From assembly GCA_016342645.1 (NCBI GenBank), contig JAEINX010000019.1:1-45996 (forward strand): 45,996 bases of DNA. The letters run 5' to 3'. The stretch is from Bacteroidales bacterium. GTDB lineage: Bacteria > Bacteroidota > Bacteroidia > Bacteroidales > JAEINX01. The notes under the pieces were generated by a model that did not search any database, was not told the DNA's origin, and saw nothing but the letters and a program-made list of their open reading frames with translations. Positions 8,622-15,807 of the stretch are shown piece after piece. Position 1 is the first letter of the stretch, and every line of letters begins with the position of its first letter. The position numbers and the translations under genes are program-made.

Positions 8622-10232
8622 ATGAAAACAAGTGCTCAGAATATCAAAACATTTTTGATTATAATGTTAAGTTTAACAATTGTTAATTTAACTTTTGCTC
8701 AAGATAAAAGCGATTGGGAAGATAATTATCCTGACGGATGCACATCTATTACAGTCGGTAAAAAAGCAAGCACAGATGGCTCTGTAATAACTTCTCATAC
8801 TTGCGATAGTCATAGAACCCGATCATGGATAAATATTATTCCTGCAAAAGATCATAAAAAAGGTGACATGGCAAAGATGGTAAAAAGAGTTTCATGCGAT
8901 ACTTTCGCAATGCCTATTTATCAACATGACTTTGTTGGTGAAATACCCCAAATCAATCATACTTACGGTTTTATTAATTCTGCGTATCCATGTATCAATG
9001 ACCATCAACTTGGTGTTGGAGAATCTACATTTGGAGGAAGAGAAACCCTTCAATCCGATAACGGTTTGATTGATTGCCAGGCTCTTGTGCAACTGATGGT
9101 TGAACGAAATACAAACGCAAGAGATGCAATAAAAATGGCTGGTGAATTAACAAAGCAATATGGTTATATTGATGTTGGCGAATGCCTTACAATTTCTGAT
9201 AAAAATGAAGTCTGGCATTTTGAAATCGTAGGAATGGGTAAAGGAAAAATAGGTTCAATTTGGGCCGCACAACGGGTTCCCGATAATCATCTTGGCGTAA
9301 ATGCAAATGCAAGCACAATCAAAGAAATAAACCTGAATGATCCTGATTATTTTATGGCTTCCGAAAATGTTTTTCAGGTGGCAATAGATAGCGGTTGGTG
9401 GAAACCTAAAGACGGAGAATTCAGATTTTGTTATGCTTACGCTCCTCACAGCCGAACTTCTCTCGCCAGCCGAAGACGCGAATGGCGTGTTTTCGACCTT
9501 GTAGCACCATCACTAAAATTGGATCCCAATGCGGAAAATTATCCATTTTCGGTGAAACCCGATGAATTAGTCAGCATGGAAAAACTTGTTTCAATTTTCC
9601 AGGATTATTATGAGGGTACACCATTTAATATGATAAAAGACCTGACCGTTGCAGATGAGGACGGAAAGATGGTCATTTCGCCTTTGGCAAATCCACAAAT
9701 GCCTTACGATGAAAATAAGCTTTTTAAAATTAACGGCGGCTGGGGTTGGCGTGGTGAAAGATCAATTGCGCGCTGGTACACAATGTATGCCACTATTATT
9801 CAATGTCGTGATTGGTTACCGGATGAAATCGGTGGTGTAGCATGGATTGCAATGGATAATGTTGCAACTTCAATCTATATTCCTGTTTATTGTAGTGTTA
9901 GCGATTTGCCCACATCTTATAAAACACCGGGAAGAACGAATGGATTTACTACAGAATCGGCCTGGTGGGCTTTCAACCGTTTAGGAACTCTTGGCGTTCA
10001 ACGTTGGGGAGATATGAGGCATGATATTGATGCAGTTTGGGATCCTATGCAAAAAAAATTCTTTGACGAACAAAAAGAAATTGACAAAAAAGCTCTGGAA
10101 ATTTTCAATAAAAAACCAAAAAAAGCTATAGAATTTCTTACAGGATACTCAATTGAACAAGGCGATAAAGTTGTAAGAAAAGCATGGAAACTCGGTGATT
10201 TTCTTTGGACAAAATATGATGAGAAGTTTTAA
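8622..10232 (+). CDS. Secreted C69-family dipeptidase
   Basis: The ATG at 8622 gives 536 residues with a signal peptide ending TFAQD. The in-frame upstream ATG at 8583 overlaps a promoter box. After the signal comes DGCTSITVGKKASTDGSV, the N-terminal signature of peptidase family C69 (formerly U34). In this family Cys40 is expected to become the N-terminal nucleophile after propeptide removal. Family-typical stretches continue: EIPQINHTYGFINSAYPCIND, GVGESTFGGRETL, SDKNEVWHFEIVG, VNANASTIKEI and TPGRTNGFTTESAWWAFN. The members cleave dipeptides from peptides and are often periplasmic or secreted in Bacteroidota. The length fits the family. The gene appears monocistronic, followed by the palindromic element at about 10320-10430. 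Confidence 0.9.
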   Translation: MKTSAQNIKTFLIIMLSLTIVNLTFAQDKSDWEDNYPDGCTSITVGKKASTDGSVITSHTCDSHRTRSWINIIPAKDHKKGDMAKMVKRVSCDTFAMPIYQHDFVGEIPQINHTYGFINSAYPCINDHQLGVGESTFGGRETLQSDNGLIDCQALVQLMVERNTNARDAIKMAGELTKQYGYIDVGECLTISDKNEVWHFEIVGMGKGKIGSIWAAQRVPDNHLGVNANASTIKEINLNDPDYFMASENVFQVAIDSGWWKPKDGEFRFCYAYAPHSRTSLASRRREWRVFDLVAPSLKLDPNAENYPFSVKPDELVSMEKLVSIFQDYYEGTPFNMIKDLTVADEDGKMVISPLANPQMPYDENKLFKINGGWGWRGERSIARWYTMYATIIQCRDWLPDEIGGVAWIAMDNVATSIYIPVYCSVSDLPTSYKTPGRTNGFTTESAWWAFNRLGTLGVQRWGDMRHDIDAVWDPMQKKFFDEQKEIDKKALEIFNKKPKKAIEFLTGYSIEQGDKVVRKAWKLGDFLWTKYDEKF

Positions 10233-10583
10233 TGGTAAGCATTCATACAAAGATTTAAATCATTATATTGTTAAATTGTTACAAAGAACAATAATTGAGG
10301 CCGGTATAAAAAGAGTTGAAAATAGTTCACGCAAAGCACGCAGATGAATCGCAAAATACGCAAAGATTTGATTATGAATATATCTCTTTTGCGGTCTTTG
10401 CCCTAAAACTCTCCGGTCTTTGCGTGAAATGAGTTTTTAGACCGAACTAATAATTCGATTTGTAAAAAACCAACACTTTAATTTCAAAACATTTAATAAA
10501 TGTTTATATGCTTTTTTCCCATATAAACAATATAAAAATATAGCCATTCAGTTTTTATACAACTTACAATAATTTGTGAATAC
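10233..10583. other. Gene-free gap between dipeptidase and zinc-ribbon gene
   Basis: No convincing coding frame is present. The gap holds the palindromic element described at 10320-10430, then AT-rich sequence (10435-10580) with short A and T tracts. The neighbouring genes converge on it. Confidence 0.6.
10320..10430. repeat. Imperfect palindrome with CGCAAAG motifs
   Basis: The outer arms TTCACGCAAAG (10326-10336) and CTTTGCGTGAA (10418-10428) are perfect 11-bp inverted repeats. Inner copies of the motif (ACGCAAAGAT at 10358-10367 and TCTTTGC around 10395-10401) extend the symmetry. The element is GC-richer than its surroundings. From memory, similar CTTTGCGTGAA / TTCACGCAAAG palindromes occur as dispersed intergenic sequences in diverse genomes, but I could not check this. 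It may act as a bidirectional terminator hairpin between two converging genes or be a MITE-like repeat. Confidence 0.65.
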
Positions 10584-10823
10584 TTACAATAATCTTTTTT
10601 CTTCATATTCTCTTTTGCTTAAAACAATTGTATTTCTACAAATCGGACAAAATAATTCGTAACTGATTTTATAGGGAAAAATTGGAATAAAAAACAAAGA
10701 AAACCAAGACGTTTGCTTGCTTAAAATCCATTTTACATTATTATTACAACGGGAACAATGATTAATTTCTTTTAATTGAATTGTGTTATTTGTTTGATGA
10801 CCAATACCGAAGATAAGAAACAT
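10584..10823 (-). CDS. Small zinc-ribbon protein
   Basis: The 79-residue protein has two CxxC pairs (CSRC at about 23-26 and CPIC at about 60-63), spaced as in zinc-ribbon domains. Between them lies a hydrophobic aromatic stretch (SWFSLFFIPIFPY). This layout matches small zinc-ribbon family proteins in which the segment between the pairs is membrane-associated or packs as a hairpin. No enzymatic motif is visible. It lies divergently 83 bp from the YfcC-type carrier gene and could share a promoter region with it. The paired cysteines make it more likely real than a chance ORF; its role is unknown. Confidence 0.7.
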   Translation of the reverse strand: MFLIFGIGHQTNNTIQLKEINHCSRCNNNVKWILSKQTSWFSLFFIPIFPYKISYELFCPICRNTIVLSKREYEEKRLL

Positions 10824-10906
10824 AGTATAAATTTTTTCTAATCAAAATTAATGAATTTAATAATTCTAAAATTTACTATTTTCGTTAATTAATAAAAATA
10901 CAATTT

Positions 10907-12499
10907 ATGTTAAAAACCAAAAAAATCCCTCATACTTATGTGATAATATTTTACATAATTATTTTATCGGCTATTATGACATGGTTTATTCCGGGCGGAA
11001 AATATGTTGAAGTTTCAAAAATGCAGGACGGTGTTGAAAAAACCGAATTAGTTTTTAAATATGTTGAAAACGAAGCACAAACTTGGCAAGTTTTTGCAGC
11101 CTTGTTTAAAGGTTTTGTAAAACAGTCAGGAATAATCGTCTTTATTTTAATGATAGGCGGAGCGTTTTGGATAATGAACAATAGTCGGGCAATTGATGTG
11201 GGTATTTTTTCTTTTTTGAAGTTCACAAAAAAGCTCGAACGAAATAAATTCTTTAAAAAAATTGGGGTAGATAATATTGTCATGGTGCTTATAATGCTTA
11301 TGTTTAGTGCTTTTGGGGCAATATTTGGCATGAGCGAAGAAACTATTGCTTTTATTATTATTTTAGTTCCACTTGCAATTTCAATGGGTTATGATTCCAT
11401 AACCGGAGTTTGTCTGGTTTTTGTTGCAGCGGGGCTTGGGTTTGCAGGTGCAATTCTTAATCCTTTTACAATAGGTATTGCTCAGGGAATTGCTGAATTG
11501 CCCCTGTTTTCAGGTATTGAATATCGTTTTTTTTGCTGGATAGTAATTAATTTTGTTGGAATATTTTATATTTTAAGATATGCCCGAAAAGTTAAAAAAA
11601 ATCCACAATCTTCAATAGTTTACAATGATGATGAATATTGGAGAAAAAAAGAAAACAAAGATGTTGAAACTATTGATTATAAAACACCTATTAGTGGATG
11701 GATAACTTACTCAATTATTCTTACAGTTTTAATTATCTTTTCTTTTATTTATCCTATTACTGATTTAAAAATTGGAAACTCAAGCACTTCACTTCCTGCA
11801 ATTCCGTTTTCTGCAATTCTTTTTGCTTTAACAGGAATTATTACGCTTAGAAAATCAGTTCATTTTTTCGTTTTATCATTATTATTATACACAATTTATT
11901 TTCTCATTATCGGAGTGATGGGTTATGGTTGGTATATAATGAAAATTGCTACTTTATTTTTCTCAATGGGATTAATGTCAGGAATAGCAATGAATTATAA
12001 TCCAAATAAAATCACAAATTTATTTCTCGAAGGAGTAAAAGATATTTTGTCGGCAGCCGTAATTGTTGGTTTAGCCGGTGGAATTATAGTTATTTTGGAA
12101 GACGGAAAAGTTATTGATACAATTCTTCATGGTTTGTCGCAATCGATGAATAATCTGGGGCAAATTGCTTCGGTTGGAATTATGTATATTATTCAAACAA
12201 TTATTAATGTGGTGATTCCATCAGGTTCAGCAAAAGCCGCACTTACGATGCCAATAATGGCGCCTTTTTCGGATCTGATTGGAATTTCGAGACAGGCAAC
12301 CGTTATGGCTTTTCAATTTGGCGATGGTTTTACAAATATGATTACTCCAACTTCAGGGGTTTTAATTGCAGTACTTGGAGTGGCAAAAATTCCTTACGAA
12401 AAATGGGTAAAATGGATTCTTCCTCTAATGATTATTTTAATGATTCTCGGATTTTTATTATTAATTCCAACAGTAATTATGCCCTTAAACGGGTTCTAA
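10907..12499 (+). CDS. YfcC-family membrane carrier
   Basis: This is a 530-residue polytopic protein with about twelve hydrophobic segments. The opening (KIPHTYVIIFYIIILSAIMT, then WFIPGGKY) is characteristic of the YfcC family (C4-dicarboxylate anaerobic carrier/DcuC-like, ion transporter superfamily). Other family-like stretches are FGAIFGMSEETIAFIIILVP, GFAGAILNPFTIGIAQGIAE and PSGSAKAALTMPIMAPFSD, the last followed by a QFGDGFTNMITPTSG re-entrant-loop signature. Members have been annotated as basic amino-acid antiporters or dicarboxylate carriers, so the substrate cannot be stated from sequence. The start is the ATG at 10907, which lies next to the charged LKTKKIPH segment. The C-terminus is a short loop after the last helix. 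Confidence 0.88.
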   Translation: MLKTKKIPHTYVIIFYIIILSAIMTWFIPGGKYVEVSKMQDGVEKTELVFKYVENEAQTWQVFAALFKGFVKQSGIIVFILMIGGAFWIMNNSRAIDVGIFSFLKFTKKLERNKFFKKIGVDNIVMVLIMLMFSAFGAIFGMSEETIAFIIILVPLAISMGYDSITGVCLVFVAAGLGFAGAILNPFTIGIAQGIAELPLFSGIEYRFFCWIVINFVGIFYILRYARKVKKNPQSSIVYNDDEYWRKKENKDVETIDYKTPISGWITYSIILTVLIIFSFIYPITDLKIGNSSTSLPAIPFSAILFALTGIITLRKSVHFFVLSLLLYTIYFLIIGVMGYGWYIMKIATLFFSMGLMSGIAMNYNPNKITNLFLEGVKDILSAAVIVGLAGGIIVILEDGKVIDTILHGLSQSMNNLGQIASVGIMYIIQTIINVVIPSGSAKAALTMPIMAPFSDLIGISRQATVMAFQFGDGFTNMITPTSGVLIAVLGVAKIPYEKWVKWILPLMIILMILGFLLLIPTVIMPLNGF

Positions 12500-12582
12500 T
12501 TTTTTTGTCCTCAAAATCGTTATAATTAAAATGTTTAGGCTAACAAAAAGGCTAAATGTTTGTTTGTTGTTGTTTTAAAATT

Positions 12583-12617
12583 TTCGGTTTCTGAAATTTA
12601 GAAATATTAAAACCGAA
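12583..12617. promoter_or_regulatory. Inverted repeat upstream of the PHP-like gene
   Basis: TTCGGTTT (12583-12590) and AAACCGAA (12610-12617) form a perfect 8-bp dyad around a 19-base centre that can itself fold. No T-run follows, so it is not an obvious terminator. It lies just upstream of a TAATTTTG box (12635-12642) and could be an operator; this is inference. Confidence 0.35.
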
Positions 12618-12634
12618 TGCACTTATTATTTGTT

Positions 12635-12642
12635 TAATTTTG
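12635..12642 (+). promoter_or_regulatory. Candidate -7 box for the PHP-like gene
   Basis: TAATTTTG matches TAnnTTTG 25 bases upstream of the start at 12668. A -33 TTG at the expected spacing was not found. Confidence 0.35.
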
Positions 12643-12667
12643 CATACTTGAATTTAAAATTAGATTG

Positions 12668-13888
12668 ATGAAATATATAGTTAAATTACTCGGAAAAATA
12701 TTGCTTTATTTCATATTTATCATTCTGTTAATAGTATTGTTTGAATACATATTTTGCCCTGTATATAATTTCCCCGAGCCTGAGGAGTTTTCAGGAAAGT
12801 TGATTTACAATCCTTACCAAGATATTGATTCGACAAAATGGCAAAAAGGAAATTTCCAAATACAATCCCAAGCATGGGCAGGAATAACAGACGGAAGAAA
12901 TAATTCGAGCGAAGCAATTTTTGAAAAATATACAAAGCTTGGCTATGATGTAATCGTAATTTCCGATTATCAAAAAATAAATAAATATAACGAATATAAA
13001 CCCAATTACATTCCAACCTATGAACATGGCTATGGAATAAATAAAAATCATCAGGTTTGTATCGGTTCGGATAGAGTTATGTGGACAGATTATCCTTTTG
13101 GCCAGAATCTTAGTCAAAAACAACATATTATTAATCTGCTTCGAGACGAGAATGAAATTGTTGCTATTGCCCATCCGGATCTAAGAGGAGGTTTTAGCCC
13201 CGATGATATGAAATATCTTTCAAATTATGATTTATTAGAAGCTTTGAACGAAGCACGCTTTTCAATTGAGCATTGGGATGCAGCCCTTTCATCGGGTCAT
13301 CCGGCTTTTATTCTTGCCGATGACGATGGTCACAATCTTGATGATTCAACCGAGATAGGAAGAATTTGCACTTTTATAAATGCAAAAACATCAAACCGAA
13401 ATGACATTATTGCGTCTCTAAAAAACGGAAAAGTTTTTGGTGCCGATCTAATAATGGCTGAAGGTGAGACTTTTGAGCAGAAAATTGAAAAAACCAAGCA
13501 TATTCCGAATTTAACTTCCGTTCAAATTGTTAACGATACACTTTTTGTTAGTGTGGATTCAACTGCATTGAATTTTCGATTTATTGGGCAAAATGCCGAG
13601 ATAATGAAAATAGTTAATAATACAAAAAAAGCATTTTATCCTATCAAGAAAGAAGATACATATATTCGAACTGAAATAATTTTCGCTGACAGAAGTACAT
13701 TTTATTTGAATCCTGTTTTTCGATTTGATGGAAAGAAACCTTACAATTATTTAAAAGCAGAAATTAATTGGACGAAAACATGGATATTGAGATTTGTTTC
13801 GCTCATTATTATTGTGTTTGTAATTGTTAATATTATTTATTTAAAAAAGAAAAGAAAGAAAAAAAGAAGTTCAAAAAAATATTTTTAA
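12668..13888 (+). CDS. Membrane-anchored PHP-like metallohydrolase
   Basis: The preferred start is the ATG at 12668 (406 residues); a TTG three bases earlier is also in frame. An N-terminal transmembrane helix (about 7-30) and a C-terminal one (about 372-395, followed by a Lys/Arg-rich tail) bracket a domain that probably faces the periplasm. That domain has polymerase-and-histidinol-phosphatase (PHP) features: KLGYDVIVISDYQ, IVAIAHPDLRG and GHPAFILADDDGHNLDD, whose His and Asp residues would bind metals. PHP enzymes hydrolyse phosphoesters with two or three metal ions. The usual N-terminal HxH motif is not intact; the matching position reads QSQAWAG. The protein may therefore have an altered metal site or be inactive. 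The downstream neighbour, 71 bp away, is a GT39-like glycosyltransferase, so an envelope role is plausible. Confidence 0.65.
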   Translation: MKYIVKLLGKILLYFIFIILLIVLFEYIFCPVYNFPEPEEFSGKLIYNPYQDIDSTKWQKGNFQIQSQAWAGITDGRNNSSEAIFEKYTKLGYDVIVISDYQKINKYNEYKPNYIPTYEHGYGINKNHQVCIGSDRVMWTDYPFGQNLSQKQHIINLLRDENEIVAIAHPDLRGGFSPDDMKYLSNYDLLEALNEARFSIEHWDAALSSGHPAFILADDDGHNLDDSTEIGRICTFINAKTSNRNDIIASLKNGKVFGADLIMAEGETFEQKIEKTKHIPNLTSVQIVNDTLFVSVDSTALNFRFIGQNAEIMKIVNNTKKAFYPIKKEDTYIRTEIIFADRSTFYLNPVFRFDGKKPYNYLKAEINWTKTWILRFVSLIIIVFVIVNIIYLKKKRKKKRSSKKYF

Positions 13889-13959
13889 TATCGGTATGAA
13901 ATGAAAATTTATCCAATAATTATTACTTTAAAACAGCTTCGATTGACAAAATTAATTTA

Positions 13960-15552
13960 ATGCGACAAAGCAATATAAAAATATATAGAATTCTTTTTTG
14001 GTTGATTGTAGTTTCAACAATTCTCAGAGGAGTTCTTGCGTCAGTTATTGAATTTGGAAATGATGAGGTTTATTATTGGACTTATGCACTTTACCCCGAT
14101 TTGAGTCATTTCGATCATCCCCCGATGGTTGGTTTTGTTATTCAAATGTTTTCGCTTGATTTGCTTTTTCAGGATGAGTTTTTTATTCGTTTAGGATCAA
14201 TAGTTTTTGGGTCAGTAAATATTTATTTGATTTTTATTATTGCAAAAAAAATAAATGGTTCCATTGCCGGACTTTATGCCGCATTTTTATATACATCTTC
14301 TATCTATGTCTTTGTTATTTGTGGAATTTTTATTCTCCCGGATACACCCCAAAATTTGTTTTGGTTACTCGGAATTTATTTTTTCGTTTCCTCACTTCCT
14401 GATAAACAATTGTCATCAAAAAGTCGGAAGAATCTTCTCCTTGCCGGGTTGGTTTGCGGATTAGGAGTAATTTCAAAACATACTTCGGTATTTCTTTGGT
14501 TAGGAGCTGTTTTATTTATTGTTTTTTATAACCGAAAATGGCTTAAAGCTAAACAATTTTATTTCGCAATAATTATTTCCTTGCTTTGCCTTTTGCCTGT
14601 AGTCTGGTGGAATTATCACAATGATTTCATTAGCTTTACTTATCAGGGCGAAAGAGTTAATGTTTCTGATTCGGGAGTCAGATTCGATTATTTTTTCACC
14701 GAATTGTTTGGCCAAATTCTTTATAATAATCCCGTAAACTTTATTATAATTATTCTTGCTTTGATAGCTTTTTTTAGAAAGAAAATACCGACAAAAAATT
14801 ATTATATCGAATTTCTATTGTTTTCTGCCTTGCCCCTGATTTCAATTTTTTTGATTTTTTCACTATTCAGAAGTACTTTGCCACATTGGACAGGCCCGGC
14901 ATATTCAAGCCTGATAATTATTGCTTCGGTTTTTCTTAGTAATTTTTATTCAAAGAAAAATAAAACCAAACTCTTTCCTTTGCCCATTAAGCTCTCGATT
15001 TCGTTTCTCATTATAGTAATAGCTCTAAGTGTCGGGCAAATTAATTTTGGGTTAATAAGCTTAGATAAAAATACAAAACCCCAAAAATTGGGTGAAAATG
15101 ATTTTTCATTAGATTTATATGGATGGGAAGAATTAGGCGAAAAGTTTGAAAAAATTCGAAATAATGACCTCGCAAATAACATTATGAATTCTGATGCAGC
15201 AATTATTTCTTATCGTTGGTTTCCTGCTGCTAACCTTGATTATTATGTTGCCCGTCCTTTAGAAATGAGGTTGTTTGCTTTCAACAAACTCGAAAAAATT
15301 CATAAATATGCATGGATAAATAAATACCGGGGTAAATTGGAAAAGGGAATGGACGCATATTTTATTACTTCGAGCCGAGATTATTTCTCACCTTTTGAAT
15401 TATATGGGAAATATTTTGCCGCAATTGAAGCTGCCGACACAATTAACATTTTCAGAGATAATAAAAATGTTTTGAATTATTTTATTTTCAGAATGAAAGA
15501 TTTGAAAAATGAGAGTATTAATTGTATGGAACAAATATCTTACGGGAATTAG
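13960..15552 (+). CDS. GT39-like membrane glycosyltransferase (ArnT/PMT type)
   Basis: This is a 530-residue polytopic protein. The first periplasmic loop carries GNDEVYYWTYA (Asp35-Glu36) followed by HFDHPPMVGF, the hallmark of the GT-C family 39 group, where the acidic pair is catalytic. Further family-like features are ILPDTPQNLFWLLGIYFF, GLGVISKHTSVFLWLG and LFRSTLPHWTGPAYSS. These enzymes move a sugar from a polyprenyl-phosphate carrier to lipid A, a protein or a glycan on the outer face of the inner membrane. The C-terminal region after about residue 390 is soluble and probably periplasmic. The acceptor is unknown. It lies between a PHP-like membrane protein and the CotH-like lipoprotein, and the GtrB-type glycosyltransferase at 23396-24328 could supply polyprenyl-linked sugar donors. 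Confidence 0.88.
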   Translation: MRQSNIKIYRILFWLIVVSTILRGVLASVIEFGNDEVYYWTYALYPDLSHFDHPPMVGFVIQMFSLDLLFQDEFFIRLGSIVFGSVNIYLIFIIAKKINGSIAGLYAAFLYTSSIYVFVICGIFILPDTPQNLFWLLGIYFFVSSLPDKQLSSKSRKNLLLAGLVCGLGVISKHTSVFLWLGAVLFIVFYNRKWLKAKQFYFAIIISLLCLLPVVWWNYHNDFISFTYQGERVNVSDSGVRFDYFFTELFGQILYNNPVNFIIIILALIAFFRKKIPTKNYYIEFLLFSALPLISIFLIFSLFRSTLPHWTGPAYSSLIIIASVFLSNFYSKKNKTKLFPLPIKLSISFLIIVIALSVGQINFGLISLDKNTKPQKLGENDFSLDLYGWEELGEKFEKIRNNDLANNIMNSDAAIISYRWFPAANLDYYVARPLEMRLFAFNKLEKIHKYAWINKYRGKLEKGMDAYFITSSRDYFSPFELYGKYFAAIEAADTINIFRDNKNVLNYFIFRMKDLKNESINCMEQISYGN

Positions 15553-15719
15553 AATTATGTAAGCACACATTAATTTTATTATGAGGTTATTGTTATATTG
15601 ATAAATTGTTTTATTGTTGAGATTTAGCAAAATAACCATTCTTAAATGATGTAAACTTTATTTGAAATCTTTTTTACGAATCCACTATTCCCTAAGCTCC
15701 GAAGATTTTAATATTTATT

Positions 15720-15727
15720 TATATTTG
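15720..15727 (+). promoter_or_regulatory. Candidate -7 box for the CotH-like gene
   Basis: TATATTTG matches TAnnTTTG, 80 bases upstream of the preferred start at 15808. A matching -33 TTG is absent. Confidence 0.3.
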
Positions 15728-15807
15728 CTGAAATTTTATTTTAATAAAAAATTAACATTATTATCATAATATTGAGAGATTTTATTATAAAATCATTAGT
15801 ATATACC

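Noticed and set aside
15772..15807. TTG start for the CotH-like lipoprotein
   Set aside because: The ATG at 15808 gives a proper lipoprotein signal with Cys20; the extension adds a charged segment before it.
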